From the NCBI GenBank assembly GCA_023423045.1, contig JAFAGA010000024.1, forward strand, positions 62,001 to 126,000: a stretch of DNA of 64,000 nt, written 5' to 3'. Positions 18,769 through 28,101 of the stretch are shown here, one piece after another. The stretch is from Bacillota bacterium. GTDB taxonomy: Bacteria > Bacillota > Clostridia > Lachnospirales > Lachnospiraceae. The notes beneath the pieces were generated by a model, which was not told where the DNA came from, ran no database searches, and worked only from the letters and a program-made list of their open reading frames with translations. The position numbers and the translations under genes are program-made. Position 1 is the stretch's first letter. Every line of letters starts with the position of its first letter.

Positions 18769-18797
18769 TTGGATTGTCAGGAAGAATATTTTATAAT
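18769..18797 (+). promoter_or_regulatory. Promoter of the extradiol dioxygenase gene
   Basis: TTGGAT (18769-18774), 17-bp spacer, TATAAT (18792-18797). Confidence 0.6.
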
Positions 18798-18880
18798 GAA
18801 AAGAGAAGGTAATAACAATTTGTCAGGTTATTAAATCAAGCTGCGGCTGGAATGTTTTAACTATGAAAGGAGAGGATAGT

Positions 18881-19657
18881 ATGAATAAAATGCCTGTATT
18901 ATTTATTGGTCACGGTTCACCGATGAATGCCATTGAAGAAAATGAATTCACTGATACCTGGTTCGAACTTGGAAAAAAGCTGCAGCGGCCAAGAGCTGTT
19001 TTATCTGTATCCGCACATTGGTATACCGATGGTACCAGAATCTGCGATGCGGGATATCCGCGGCAGATCTATGATATGTACGGCTTTCCCAAAGAATTAT
19101 ACCAATTAAAGTACCCGGTAAAAGGTGAGCCTGATATGGCGCAAAGAACGATGAAACTCATCGGCAGAGATACGGCGGTGGATAACAGCTGGGGAATAGA
19201 CCATGGGACCTGGTCGGTATTATGCCGTATGTATCCGGAGGCGGATATTCCTGTATTCCAGCTGAGCATTGATAAAGGATCGGGAGCAGAGGTTCATTAC
19301 CGGTTGGGACAGGAGCTTCGGGATTTAAGAGAGCAAGGTGTATTGATTCTTGGAAGCGGGAACATTGTTCATAATCTTTCTAAAATCGATTGGCATCTGG
19401 AAGGAGGATATTCCTGGGCTGAGGAGTTTGATGGATATATTAAATCTGCAATTTTCGGAGGCAGCCACAAGGAGGCTGTTAACTATGAAAATGCGGGAAA
19501 GATCTCTGAGTCTGCATTCTACACACCGGAGCATTATTACCCGCTGCTCTATATCCTGGGCGCTTCTGATTCGGGGGATGAAATATCTGTATGGAACGAA
19601 GCCTGCATCCTTGGCTCCCTGTCCATGACCAGCTATCTCTTTGCACCGCAGCGGTAA
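18881..19657 (+). CDS. Class III extradiol ring-cleavage dioxygenase, DODA/YgiD family
   Basis: 258 residues from the ATG at 18881, preceded by AAAGGAGAGG; an ATG at 18863 precedes that ribosome site. Conserved metal ligands: His11 (FIGHGSPMNAI), His46 (SVSAHWYT) and the His in WGIDHGTWSVL; further family blocks are LGSGNIVHNL and TPEHYYPLLY. YgiD in E. coli cleaves 4,5-DOPA, but the physiological substrate in anaerobes is unknown, and an oxygen-dependent reaction is odd in a strict anaerobe. It is flanked by its own promoter and appears monocistronic. Confidence 0.9.
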   Translation: MNKMPVLFIGHGSPMNAIEENEFTDTWFELGKKLQRPRAVLSVSAHWYTDGTRICDAGYPRQIYDMYGFPKELYQLKYPVKGEPDMAQRTMKLIGRDTAVDNSWGIDHGTWSVLCRMYPEADIPVFQLSIDKGSGAEVHYRLGQELRDLREQGVLILGSGNIVHNLSKIDWHLEGGYSWAEEFDGYIKSAIFGGSHKEAVNYENAGKISESAFYTPEHYYPLLYILGASDSGDEISVWNEACILGSLSMTSYLFAPQR

Positions 19658-19711
19658 TATTCGGATCTATCCTTATGTATTTTCATATGGGCTGGATCTG
19701 CTGGAAAGTAC

Positions 19712-19739
19712 TTGACATTTATTAATAATAGTGTAAAAT
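19712..19739 (+). promoter_or_regulatory. Thioredoxin promoter
   Basis: TTGACA (19712-19717), 16-bp spacer, TAAAAT (19734-19739). Confidence 0.65.
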
Positions 19740-19831
19740 TAAATTGGAAGCAATTAATATAATGCGACAAGATATTTCACAGAACATATTAAGTAACTTA
19801 TCAAATAACAACCGAGAAAAGGAGAATAAAT

Positions 19832-20143
19832 ATGGGAGCAAAACATATAACTACCAATGAGTTTGAACAGGAAGTGATGCAATCGGAGATTCCTGTTTTA
19901 GTTGATTTTTGGGCACCCTGGTGCGGTCCATGCAGGATGCTGATGCCTACGATAGAAGAATTGGCGGGAGAGCTGGAGGATGTTAAGATATGTAAGGTGA
20001 ATATCGATGAAGAAGGCGAACTGGCGGAGCAGTATAAAATTATGACCATCCCTTCCCTGTTGGTATTCAAAAAAGGAGAGGTAGTATCCAAGTCAATCGG
20101 TGTCAAGCCTAAGGCTGAAATCATGGAGATGATTAAGGCATAA
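19832..20143 (+). CDS. trxA: Thioredoxin
   Basis: 103 residues, the usual thioredoxin length. Active site WAPWCGPC with Cys31 and Cys34, buried Asp25 (VDFWAPW), and the cis-Pro loop in MTIPSLLVFKKGE. It is a cytoplasmic disulfide reductase. Start ATG after AAAAGGAG. It has its own promoter and a strong hairpin downstream at 20192. No thioredoxin reductase gene is nearby. Clostridia often carry several thioredoxins, so the symbol denotes family rather than orthology. Confidence 0.95.
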   Translation: MGAKHITTNEFEQEVMQSEIPVLVDFWAPWCGPCRMLMPTIEELAGELEDVKICKVNIDEEGELAEQYKIMTIPSLLVFKKGEVVSKSIGVKPKAEIMEMIKA

Positions 20144-20191
20144 CATAGAGCGGCAGGAGGCTTTCCTGCAAGTTGTTGGTATTGTGACCGG

Positions 20192-20238
20192 CTCCGGTAA
20201 ATATACTGTAGTAACGTATATTTACCGGAGTTTATTTT
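20192..20238 (+). terminator. Terminator of trxA that also contains the next gene's ribosome site
   Basis: CTCCGGTAAATATAC (20192-20206) pairs perfectly (15 bp) with 20216-20230 and is followed by TTTATTTT. The 3' arm ends in CCGGAG, which is the only Shine-Dalgarno candidate for the deacetylase ATG at 20239, 8 bases downstream. Confidence 0.85.
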
Positions 20239-21048
20239 ATGGAGATATTGAGACGCAAAAAAATCATTATTTTGTCCCTGATATTTGTTCTCTTGTATTT
20301 TCTCGGCGGAGGAATTGCGATGTTGAAAAATGCCTATGCCCAGGAAAAATTGAAAGAGAGTGCCGGGGACAACTGGGGACTTGGCTTCGGAACAAAGGGA
20401 CAGCCTCCAACAGGCAATGCCACACCGGATGAGCTAAAAAAGCATAATGCATACTATATCGGGGACACAAGTAAAAATGTAATCTATCTGACTTTTGATG
20501 CCGGATATGAGAACGGATACACGCCTGCGATTTTAGAAGCATTGAAGAAGCATAATGTGAAGGCGACCTTTTTTCTGGTGGGCAATTACATAACGACGCA
20601 ACCGGAGCTGGTCAAGCAGATGCTGGCGGAAGGGCATCAGGTGGCCAACCATACCTATTCCCATCCTAATATGTCGAGTATTTCCTCAGAGGATTCTTTC
20701 CGAAAGGAGCTGGAGACGCTGGAGACGGCCTTTGAGGATGTTACCGGGCAGAAAATGGTCAAATACTATCGTCCTCCCCAGGGGAAGTATAGCACCAATA
20801 ATCTAAAGATGGCGAAGGATATGGGCTATTCTACCTTTTTCTGGAGCCTTGCCTATGTGGACTGGTATAATGATAAGCAGCCTACCAGGGAAGCAGCCTT
20901 CCAGAAGCTGCTGGGAAGAATTCATCCCGGAGCGATTGTGCTGCTTCACAGCACCTCCAGGACCAATTCCGAGATACTGGATGAACTGCTGACCAAATGG
21001 GAGGAAATGGGATACACCTTTGGTTCCCTGGAGGATATTGCAGAATAA
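20239..21048 (+). CDS. Polysaccharide deacetylase, PdaA-like
   Basis: 269 residues with an N-terminal membrane anchor (about 8-28), then a NodB-homology domain: TFDAGYENG (motif 1, with Ala where TFDDG is usual), HTYSHPNM (motif 2 metal His pair), RPPQGKY (motif 3) and a late LLHST. The layout and N-terminal GDNWGLGF match Bacillus PdaA, which removes N-acetyl from muramic acid during spore-cortex muramic-delta-lactam synthesis; that role is by analogy. The GGAG ribosome site sits inside the 3' arm of the trxA terminator hairpin, so transcripts entering from upstream may be translated poorly. Confidence 0.88.
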   Translation: MEILRRKKIIILSLIFVLLYFLGGGIAMLKNAYAQEKLKESAGDNWGLGFGTKGQPPTGNATPDELKKHNAYYIGDTSKNVIYLTFDAGYENGYTPAILEALKKHNVKATFFLVGNYITTQPELVKQMLAEGHQVANHTYSHPNMSSISSEDSFRKELETLETAFEDVTGQKMVKYYRPPQGKYSTNNLKMAKDMGYSTFFWSLAYVDWYNDKQPTREAAFQKLLGRIHPGAIVLLHSTSRTNSEILDELLTKWEEMGYTFGSLEDIAE

Positions 21049-21129
21049 CTAATTACAAATTAGGATTGAAATAGGGCATGGAATAGTGGTAGAATACAGA
21101 TTAATTATACAGCAGAAGATAGGTTGATT

Positions 21130-22089
21130 ATGCATAGAACTTTCTTAACCTATAAGTTCGGCGAAGAAAACGGACGGATAAATATGATAAAGAAAATAAA
21201 TACAACGGAAGAAATAAGGATGCAAAAGAAAATAAGTATAGGCACGATCTATGTTCTTATATCGGCAGTTTGCTTCAGCCTCGCAGGAGTATTGATCAAA
21301 ATGATAACCTGGTCTCCCCTTACGATAAACGGAGTCAGGAATCTCTTTGCCTTCCTGGTTATGGCTCTGTATTTAAAAAAGATCGGGCACAGGCTGGTGA
21401 TCAATAAGCCCGTAATCCTGGGGGCTGTATGCAATCTGCTTATGAATCTCACCTTTGTAATGGCCACGAAGTTAACCTCTGCGGCAAATGCGATTGTGCT
21501 GCAGTTTACGGAGCCGATCTTTTTAATTCTGTTCCTATGGATATTATGGAAGCATAAACCCGATTGGAAGGCGGTTGCAGCCTGTATTCTGGTATTTGGG
21601 GGTATCCTGTGCTTCTTTTTTGACCAGCTGACTCCGGACGGAGTGGCCGGCAATATCATAGCTGTTATTTCAGGGATTTTATATGCCATAGTCTTTCTGA
21701 TGAAGAAGGTGAAGGATGCGGATTTTGAATCCTCGATTCTGATATCTCAGATTGCGAGTTTTATTCTGTTTTTACCCTTTTATTTTAAGGAAAATGATCC
21801 GGCACCCTTGAATTTTCTTTTTGTAATCATTTTAGGAGTGGTTCAGATGGGGCTGGGATATGTATTTCTTGCCAAAGGTCTGGAAAGAGTCACCCCCCTC
21901 AGCGCATCTCTGACCTCAACCATTGAGCCGATCTTAAATCCGCTCCTGGTAGCGGTTTTCTGCGGTGAGATGATTACCCCCATAGCCGTTCTGGGAGCAG
22001 CAATTGTTATATTAGCCGGAACAGTATACAATATCGTCAGTGCAGTAAGCCCGGGTCAGCCTGAACCGGGCCATAATCTGTCCGATTAG
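21130..22089 (+). CDS. EamA/DMT-superfamily transporter
   Basis: About 319 residues from the ATG at 21130; later in-frame ATGs at 21184 and 21220 are also possible, and the last (after GGAAG) gives the usual family length near 290. Ten hydrophobic segments form two EamA repeats, for example VLISAVCFSLAGVLIKMI and the second-repeat ISGILYAIVFLMKK, with the typical LSASLTSTIEPILNPLLVA stretch near the end. Such carriers export or import small metabolites or amino acids; the substrate is unknown. No co-transcribed partner is evident. Confidence 0.85.
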   Translation: MHRTFLTYKFGEENGRINMIKKINTTEEIRMQKKISIGTIYVLISAVCFSLAGVLIKMITWSPLTINGVRNLFAFLVMALYLKKIGHRLVINKPVILGAVCNLLMNLTFVMATKLTSAANAIVLQFTEPIFLILFLWILWKHKPDWKAVAACILVFGGILCFFFDQLTPDGVAGNIIAVISGILYAIVFLMKKVKDADFESSILISQIASFILFLPFYFKENDPAPLNFLFVIILGVVQMGLGYVFLAKGLERVTPLSASLTSTIEPILNPLLVAVFCGEMITPIAVLGAAIVILAGTVYNIVSAVSPGQPEPGHNLSD

Positions 22090-22237
22090 GTGCTTTCGAT
22101 AAAGATATGTAGAATTTTTTATAAATATATACTGGAATATACGGGCTATTAATGCTACAATAGAAAGATGGATAGTACAATTTTACTATTTACATTTCGA
22201 TAGTAATTGAGCAAAAGTATGCAGGGGGAGAGAACGT

Positions 22238-23275
22238 ATGGAAACTAACCATTTTGAAAGGTATCAGGAATTTACTGAGAATATTATTTATAATATGTCC
22301 CAGAAGGTCACGATACTGGAAAAGAAACTGGACATGTTTACGAATCTTCTTGAAATAAGCAGATACATAAATCAGTATATTAAGGACCCAAATCTGTTTA
22401 ATATCATCAATGATATGCTGGTGGGAGTCTTTGGCGCGGAGTATTCGACCATCTATATCCGTATGGATCATGAGTTTTATGAGGCGGTTTCACAGAATAT
22501 ACCAGACAAGAGAAGTGAGGAGGAGAAAAAGCTCATCTTCCGGCAGCATGAAAAGGAATTTATTCTTAACAGCGATACTTCTATTTTTGATATTCCGGCA
22601 GTGGAAGCGAGAATTCATTCCTGCCTTGGGGTGCCGGTGGAGGTGGAGAACCGGCTGATCGGCTTTCTCTTGATTCAGCATAAAGAGAAAGATTATTTTA
22701 CGAAGGATCATGCAGTATTTTTATCCCTGATTGGTAACCATATTGGTGTGGCCATTGAGAATAACTTTTTGTACAAGCAGATCAGGGATAGTGCTTTCCG
22801 TGACGGATTAACCGATATTTTCAATAAACGGTATTTCTTTGAGACTCTGGAGCCGGTTGCTAATCTGGTGGAACAAAATTATTGTGTGGCGATCGTAGAT
22901 CTGGACAATTTTAAGAGCATCAATGACACCTATGGGCATCCGATGGGAGATGCGGTTCTGAAGAAGGTTGCAAAATTAATTCAGGGAGCAACCAGATCCA
23001 ATGATATCGTAGCCCGCTATGGCGGCGATGAAATTATTATTTTCCTGCAAAATCTGACGGATCGGAATAAGGTTAGACAGAGGATGGAGGAGATCCGGGA
23101 AGCGATTGAGCGTTCGGTCATTACCCATGATACGGTCTCCATATCAGTGACCGTAAGCATCGGTGTATACATCAAGCATAATGAGATGCTGACTCTGAAT
23201 GAGGTGATTAAAAAGGCCGATGATATCATGTATCAGAGCAAAAATGGGGGTAAGAACAAGGTGTCTGTGGGATGA
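22238..23275 (+). CDS. GAF-GGDEF diguanylate cyclase
   Basis: 345 residues, no membrane segment. Residues 30-175 are a GAF-like sensory domain (CLGVPVEVENRLIGFLLIQ); 185-345 a GGDEF domain with active-site GGDEI (262-266), the DLDNFKSINDTYGH substrate motif, and the I-site RSND (253-256) five residues before the GGDE, so product inhibition is expected. GGDEI instead of GGDEF is usually compatible with activity. It makes c-di-GMP from two GTP. It could feed the c-di-GMP riboswitch at 8222. Start after GGGGGAGAG. The GAF ligand is unknown. Confidence 0.9.
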   Translation: METNHFERYQEFTENIIYNMSQKVTILEKKLDMFTNLLEISRYINQYIKDPNLFNIINDMLVGVFGAEYSTIYIRMDHEFYEAVSQNIPDKRSEEEKKLIFRQHEKEFILNSDTSIFDIPAVEARIHSCLGVPVEVENRLIGFLLIQHKEKDYFTKDHAVFLSLIGNHIGVAIENNFLYKQIRDSAFRDGLTDIFNKRYFFETLEPVANLVEQNYCVAIVDLDNFKSINDTYGHPMGDAVLKKVAKLIQGATRSNDIVARYGGDEIIIFLQNLTDRNKVRQRMEEIREAIERSVITHDTVSISVTVSIGVYIKHNEMLTLNEVIKKADDIMYQSKNGGKNKVSVG

Positions 23276-23363
23276 CTTATGCCGAATTGTGTTAATTTCG
23301 GCGTGGCAGCCATGAATGAACGGAGAATGCTACGACTTTTCGCAGGTATTTATCACTTTTTGC

Positions 23364-23391
23364 TTGACAAGAGGAACAAAAATGATAGAAT
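23364..23391 (+). promoter_or_regulatory. leuS promoter
   Basis: TTGACA (23364-23369), 16-bp spacer, TAGAAT (23386-23391), upstream of the T-box leader. Confidence 0.7.
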
Positions 23392-23426
23392 AATCTTAAT
23401 TTAGATTATATATTCTAATATAGCTA

Positions 23427-23675
23427 TGAAGAGGAGTAGTAAAAGGATCCTGTCTTACAGAGAGTCACGGGTGGTGGAACGTGGCAGATAAGAACTTTGA
23501 ACTCGCCTTGGAGCTCTTTCGCTGAAATGAAGTAGGCAAAGCGGGAAATCCCGTTACAGATTGCAGGAGTACATTGACCGGTCACCGGCTCAATGGACTA
23601 GAGTGGTACCGCGGATAGCAGTTCAAGTATATTGAACCTCTTCGTCTCTAGATTATGAGATGAAGAGGTTTTTCT
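23427..23675 (+). promoter_or_regulatory. Leucine T-box leader of leuS
   Basis: Stem I carries AGAGAGTCACGGGTGGTGG. The specifier region GAACTCGCC offers CTC (Leu). The T-box sequence AGAGTGGTACCGCGG is at 23600-23614. The terminator AACCTCTTC/GAAGAGGTT with a TTTTT tail spans 23635-23675. Uncharged tRNA-Leu (anticodon GAG) should stabilise the antiterminator and switch on leuS. Confidence 0.93.
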
Positions 23676-23742
23676 TTCGTAAAGAAATTTCGTTTTATTC
23701 TTGAATTGGTTTATACTAACTTGTTAAGGAGGCAGTTATCGA

Positions 23743-26157
23743 ATGAGTGAACATTATTCACCAAATGATGTGGAAAAAAAGTGGCAGGGAATATGGGAGA
23801 AGGAACAGGCCTTCCGGGTAGGAACCGATAAGACAAAGCCTAAGTTTTATGCATTGGTAGAGTTCCCCTATCCCTCAGGTCAGGGCTTGCATGTGGGACA
23901 TCCGAGACCTTATACCGCCCTGGACGTAATTGCGAGAAAGAGAAGGCTGGAAGGATATAATGTGTTATATCCCATGGGCTGGGATGCCTTCGGACTTCCG
24001 ACGGAAAACTATGCCATTAAGAATCATATTCATCCCAAGCTGGTTACCAAGAAGAATGTGGAGCGGTTTACAGAGCAGCTTAAAGCACTCGGTTATTCCT
24101 TTGACTGGGACAGAGAAATCAATACCACCGATCCGGATTATTACAAATGGACCCAGTGGATCTTCTTGCAGCTCTTTAAAAAAGGGCTGGCATACAAGTC
24201 AGAGATGCCGATTAACTGGTGCACCTCTTGTAAGGTAGGCCTTGCGAATGAAGAGGTGGTCGGCGGTGCCTGCGAGCGCTGCGGCGGAGAAGTGGTCCGT
24301 AAGGTTAAGAGCCAGTGGATGCTGAAGATAACAGAGTATGCGGATAAACTGATCAATGATCTGGAGTTGGTAAATTACATTGATAAAGTAAAGGTTTCTC
24401 AGATTAACTGGATTGGCCGCTCCGTAGGTGCGGAGGTGGACTTCCGGATTGCCGGCAAGAATGAGAAATTAAAAATATTTACCACCAGGCCGGATACCCT
24501 CTTCGGAGCAACCTACATGGTTATCTCTCCGGAGCATCCTCTGATTGACAAATATAAGGATGAAGTGGCAAACTATCAGGAGTTAATCGACTACCGGGAG
24601 CAGGCAGCCAAAAAATCTGATTTTGAGAGAACGGAGCTGGTGAAGGAAAAGACCGGTGTTGAGATCCAGGGATTGAAGGCCGTTAATCCGGTGAACCAAA
24701 AGGAGATTCCTATCTGGATTTCCGATTATGTGCTCATGACTTATGGAACCGGTGCAATCATGGCGGTGCCCGGACATGATGAGCGTGACTGGGAATTTGC
24801 CAGGAAGTTCGAGCTTCCCATTATTGAAGTGGTAGCCGGCGGAAATGTAGAGGAAGCCGCTTACACCAATACCGGCACCGGTAAATTAGTAAATTCGGAT
24901 TTCTTAGACGGCCTTGAGGTTGCGGACGCCAAGCAGAGGATCCTGGAATGGCTGCAGGAAAAAGGAATCGGAGAAAAGAAGATAAACTTTAAGCTCAGGG
25001 ACTGGGTATTCTCCCGTCAAAGGTACTGGGGAGAGCCTATTCCGTTGGTACACTGTGATCACTGCGGTTATGTGCCTCTTCCGGAAAGTGAGCTTCCGCT
25101 GATGCTTCCCGAGGTTGAGAGCTATGAGCCTACGGATAACGGTGAGTCCCCTCTGGCGGCAATGACGGAGTGGGTTACAACCACTTGTCCCTGCTGCGGA
25201 GGAAAAGCCCACAGAGAGACCGACACTATGCCTCAATGGGCCGGCTCCTCCTGGTATTTCTTAAGATACATTGATCCTCACAACAAGGATGCTTTTGCTG
25301 CGAAGGAAGAGCTGGATTATTGGATGCCTGTGGATTGGTATAACGGCGGAATGGAGCATACCACACTTCATTTGCTGTACTCCCGTTTCTGGCATAAATT
25401 CCTTTATGATCAGGGGCTGGTGAGCACTCCGGAGCCTTACGCCAAGAGAACTTCCCATGGTATGATCCTTGGAGAAAATGGGGAGAAGATGTCCAAGTCC
25501 CGGGGAAATGTGGTGAATCCGGACGAAATCATTAATGAGTATGGTGCGGATACCCTGCGTACCTATGAGATGTTTATCGGTGCCTTTGATCTGAGCGCGG
25601 CCTGGTCCAATGAAGGTGTTAAGGGCTGCCGCCGCTTCATGGATCGTGTGTGGAAGCTGAAGGACATGGTTACCGGGGAAGAGGATTACCGGGCCGTTAT
25701 GGAAACCAAGATGCACCAGACCATCAAAAAGGTTAGCCAGGATTATGAGAACATGAAGTACAATACAGCGATTGCCGCAATGATGTCTCTGGTGAATGAA
25801 TTCTATAAACAGGGCTCTGTAACAAAGGGTGAATTCAAGACCTTATTAGTCCTTCTTAATCCGGTTGCTCCTCACATTACAGAGGAGCTGTGGCAGATGT
25901 TAGGGGAAGAGAAGAGAGTATACCAGCAGAGCTGGCCTGTATTCGATGAGCAGAAGACCATTGAAGATACGGTGGAAATCGCGGTTCAGATTAACGGTAA
26001 GGTTAAAGCAAATCTGAGCATTGCTCTGGATGAGAAACAGGAAGAGGTTCAGTCCAAAGCGATGGAATTGCCTGGGATAAAAGCTTTACTGGAGGGCAAG
26101 ACTGTAGTTAAGGTCATCTACGTCCCCGGAAGAATTCTTAACATTGTTGTAAAGTAG
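23743..26157 (+). CDS. leuS: Leucyl-tRNA synthetase
   Basis: 804 residues, standard for bacterial LeuRS. Class I signature HVGH at 50-53 (within [16 protein letters not shown]) and KMSKS at 582-586. A zinc-site insertion ([15 protein letters not shown] with a CERCG pair) and the CP1 editing domain with [20 protein letters not shown] are visible. It charges tRNA-Leu. Start ATG after AAGGAGG. Controlled by the leucine T-box upstream. A repeat unit begins immediately after the stop codon, before a strong bidirectional terminator. Confidence 0.98.
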   Translation: MSEHYSPNDVEKKWQGIWEKEQAFRVGTDKTKPKFYALVEFPYPSGQGLHVGHPRPYTALDVIARKRRLEGYNVLYPMGWDAFGLPTENYAIKNHIHPKLVTKKNVERFTEQLKALGYSFDWDREINTTDPDYYKWTQWIFLQLFKKGLAYKSEMPINWCTSCKVGLANEEVVGGACERCGGEVVRKVKSQWMLKITEYADKLINDLELVNYIDKVKVSQINWIGRSVGAEVDFRIAGKNEKLKIFTTRPDTLFGATYMVISPEHPLIDKYKDEVANYQELIDYREQAAKKSDFERTELVKEKTGVEIQGLKAVNPVNQKEIPIWISDYVLMTYGTGAIMAVPGHDERDWEFARKFELPIIEVVAGGNVEEAAYTNTGTGKLVNSDFLDGLEVADAKQRILEWLQEKGIGEKKINFKLRDWVFSRQRYWGEPIPLVHCDHCGYVPLPESELPLMLPEVESYEPTDNGESPLAAMTEWVTTTCPCCGGKAHRETDTMPQWAGSSWYFLRYIDPHNKDAFAAKEELDYWMPVDWYNGGMEHTTLHLLYSRFWHKFLYDQGLVSTPEPYAKRTSHGMILGENGEKMSKSRGNVVNPDEIINEYGADTLRTYEMFIGAFDLSAAWSNEGVKGCRRFMDRVWKLKDMVTGEEDYRAVMETKMHQTIKKVSQDYENMKYNTAIAAMMSLVNEFYKQGSVTKGEFKTLLVLLNPVAPHITEELWQMLGEEKRVYQQSWPVFDEQKTIEDTVEIAVQINGKVKANLSIALDEKQEEVQSKAMELPGIKALLEGKTVVKVIYVPGRILNIVVK

Positions 26158-26162
26158 ATTTT

Positions 26163-26266
26163 TGTTCATGATATAATAAAGCGTAGTGAGCATGATGCGA
26201 GCTTGCTCGTAAGCATGCGATCGGAGCTGAAGATCATGAATATGATTTTTGTTCATGATATAATAA
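26163..26266. repeat. Intergenic repeat B (one full unit)
   Basis: TATAAT boxes at 26172 and 26259 are 87 bp apart, with the same unit structure as array A. Internal stem arms are GCATG/CATGC and CGAGC/GCTCG. The first box starts 14 bases after the leuS stop; the second abuts a terminator. Confidence 0.85.
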
Positions 26267-26267
26267 A

Positions 26268-26335
26268 AATCCCTGGCTTCCATGTGATATGTTTTTTCTA
26301 AGGAAAAGTATATCACACTGGAAGGCCAGGGATTT
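26268..26335. terminator. Bidirectional terminator between leuS and yqeY
   Basis: AAATCCCTGGC (26268-26278) pairs with GCCAGGGATTT (26325-26335), and an inner GTGATAT/ATATCAC stem extends it. It separates two convergent genes. Confidence 0.75.
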
Positions 26336-26344
26336 AAAGTTTCA

Positions 26345-26779
26345 TCAGCACAGCTTTCCTACGACTTCATTGATCAGCTTGCCGTCCGCTTTTCCCTTCA
26401 ATTCCGCCATAACACCCTTCATTATCATGCCCTTATTCTTGGTAGCCACCAAATCGGCATATTTCTCTGTAATAAATGCTCTGATTTCTTCCTCTGACAT
26501 CATCGAAGGAGCATATTCCTGGATGATATTATAGGTTGCCTGATAGCCTTCCTTCAAATCGGACCGGTCTGCGGGACAGGTTTCCAATTGCTCCTTTACC
26601 AGCTTCATTTCCCTGAGAACAGCACGGTCAACCAATTCCTCCTGGATATTATCACGGCAGCCTTCGTCGATTGCGATTTTCTTAACTGCTGATATCAGAG
26701 AGGAAAGAGTGTCCTTTCGGACCTTATCATGAGCCTTCATTGCTGCAATCATATCCTTCTGTAATTGTTCCATCTGCAT
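26345..26779 (-). CDS. yqeY: GatB/YqeY domain protein
   Basis: 144 residues. The YqeY family is recognised from the helical N-terminus (LQKDMIAAMKAHDKVRKDTLSSLISAVKK), EELVDRAVLREMKLVKEQLE, and the C-terminal tRNA-binding-like tail (KGMIMKGVMAELKGKADGKLINEVV). Related to the tail domain of GatB and thought to bind tRNA; cellular role unsettled. The ATG has GGAGG 8 bases upstream. Promoter at 26839-26867. Monocistronic and convergent with leuS. Confidence 0.93.
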   Translation of the reverse strand: MQMEQLQKDMIAAMKAHDKVRKDTLSSLISAVKKIAIDEGCRDNIQEELVDRAVLREMKLVKEQLETCPADRSDLKEGYQATYNIIQEYAPSMMSEEEIRAFITEKYADLVATKNKGMIMKGVMAELKGKADGKLINEVVGKLC

Positions 26780-26838
26780 AAATCATACCTCCTATATTCT
26801 TATATCTTATACCCTGACTGGATGTTTCATTCGTAAAC

Positions 26839-26867
26839 AGTATATTGCATCATGTTAAGATATTCAA
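26839..26867 (-). promoter_or_regulatory. yqeY promoter
   Basis: On the minus strand TTGAAT, 17-bp spacer, TATACT. Confidence 0.6.
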
Positions 26868-26961
26868 GAAAAATTATTGTTGGGAAGCTGACTTTAGAAG
26901 AACATTTGTTACAGTTTGACCTGCGGCAGTTTGAAGCAGGCGCCAGGCTGATACCCGACAC

Positions 26962-27306
26962 CTACTTTGCAGCATCCCGGAGCAGATGATGGAGAATTGC
27001 AATGACAAAGGCTGCAAGGAGGGAATTCCAAAAGCCGTTCATATGGATATCCTTTACGAAAGAATCAGCCAGCATAATTGTCCAGGCATTGACAATAAAG
27101 CTGAATAGGCCGAAAGTAATGAGATTGAAGGGCAGGGTCAGTAAAAGCAGGATCGGTTTCACCAGCAGATTAACGACGAACAGGATCAAGCCCATGATCA
27201 GCAGGGCAGGAATACTCTTTATCGTAATTGAGGGAATCAACTTAGATAGAAGAAAAATGGCTCCCACTGTTGATATATATTTCAAAAAAAGTTTTGACAT
27301 GGACAC
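26962..27306 (-). CDS. YvlD-type small membrane protein (phage holin 4_2 family)
   Basis: 114 residues with four hydrophobic segments (VGAIFLLSKLIPSI, ALLIMGLILFVVNLLV, LLTLPFNLITFGLFSFIVNAW, NSLLAAFVIAILHHLL). The LLTLPFNLITFGLF block is characteristic of the family. Despite the holin label, members such as B. subtilis YvlD are chromosomal envelope proteins of unknown function. It is the last gene of a four-gene minus-strand operon beginning with a DUF2089 regulator, reminiscent of yvlABCD. No phage genes are nearby. Confidence 0.85.
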   Translation of the reverse strand: MSMSKLFLKYISTVGAIFLLSKLIPSITIKSIPALLIMGLILFVVNLLVKPILLLLTLPFNLITFGLFSFIVNAWTIMLADSFVKDIHMNGFWNSLLAAFVIAILHHLLRDAAK

Positions 27307-27316
27307 CTCCAGGAAT

Positions 27317-27631
27317 TCATCTTATTTTAATCGATACGCTAACATGTTCTGTATTTACTTCCACAAGCTCATAAGGGCCCTGGGCCGTGAGGGAACGAAG
27401 CAGTAAATCCGATGCCTCCAGCAGTTCATTTGCCGCTCTGACGGGCGAAGGGCTGCCGGAATAGGAGGGGAGCTTATTCGGAATAAATAAACAGGCCAGC
27501 TTCGTGAGATCTGCGGCGCATTGCAGAAGCTCTTCCAGGGCATAGAGGCTGACCGGAAGATTAAGATAGAAATGCTTTGCGCCGGTAAGATGGATCTTGA
27601 CCCATATGATTCTAAATCCCCTATTCCACAT
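27317..27631 (-). CDS. Hypothetical protein, divergent paralogue of its upstream neighbour
   Basis: 104 residues, not assigned to a named family. Its ATG overlaps the preceding stop by 11 bases, so it is translationally coupled. It matches the C-terminal domain of that neighbour in pattern: a leading strand (WVKIHLTGAKHFYLNLPVSL against LKVKVSSDNSSVNVNVNVPL), a central helix, and a closing amphipathic strand (VEVNTEHVSVSIKIR against VDVEAWSDEQNSMIKVKIY). It probably arose by duplication. Ten bases separate it from the YvlD-like gene. Function unknown; likely envelope-associated by context. Confidence 0.7.
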   Translation of the reverse strand: MWNRGFRIIWVKIHLTGAKHFYLNLPVSLYALEELLQCAADLTKLACLFIPNKLPSYSGSPSPVRAANELLEASDLLLRSLTAQGPYELVEVNTEHVSVSIKIR

Positions 27632-28073
27632 ATATTTTTACCTTAATCATAGAGTTTTGCTCATCGGACCATGCCTCAACATCTACAATACTTGGATCCT
27701 CCAGAGTACCGTTAATGATCTCCTCAATAATTTTGGCAAAATCAATACTGGTAATATCAATACCCTTGCTTTCCATCTCCCGTCTGGCATCGTCCGGAAT
27801 AACGGCGCTCATCCGGGTGGCTATTTCGCCGAGAGTGGTCAGTAAGCGCAGGGGGACATTCACATTTACATTGACGGAACTGTTGTCGGAGGAGACTTTA
27901 ACCTTCAGGAATTTATATCGGCTGATTCCTTTTACTGTTTGGGGCAGGTCCGGAGCATTCGGCCGGTTATCTTCCCCGTTGGTCAGTTTTAGTGCATCCA
28001 GTAATTCCATTCCTTCGTTTGCTGTGATTTGTCCTTTTTCGATCATTTCTAAAATTTTTAATTGTTCGTTCAT
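27621..28073 (-). CDS. SHOCT-like domain protein (YvlB N-terminal type)
   Basis: 150 residues. The N-terminus (KILEMIEKGQITANEGMELLDAL) is a SHOCT/YvlB-like helix pair with the I-x-x-G-x-I-(T/S)-A-x-E consensus. The rest is predicted beta-rich with a regular alternating strand (SVNVNVNVPL). No signal peptide or membrane segment. Second gene in the operon, 28 bp after the DUF2089 gene, whose own C-terminus carries a similar helix pair. Role unknown; the B. subtilis yvl locus responds to envelope stress, which suggests a related function. Confidence 0.8.
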   Translation of the reverse strand: MNEQLKILEMIEKGQITANEGMELLDALKLTNGEDNRPNAPDLPQTVKGISRYKFLKVKVSSDNSSVNVNVNVPLRLLTTLGEIATRMSAVIPDDARREMESKGIDITSIDFAKIIEEIINGTLEDPSIVDVEAWSDEQNSMIKVKIYVE

Positions 28074-28101
28074 ACTCTTACCTCCATATATTCCTTTTAA
28101 A

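Noticed and set aside
26962..27306. Prophage holin
   Set aside because: The family name is misleading; gene order matches a chromosomal yvl-like operon and there are no phage genes.
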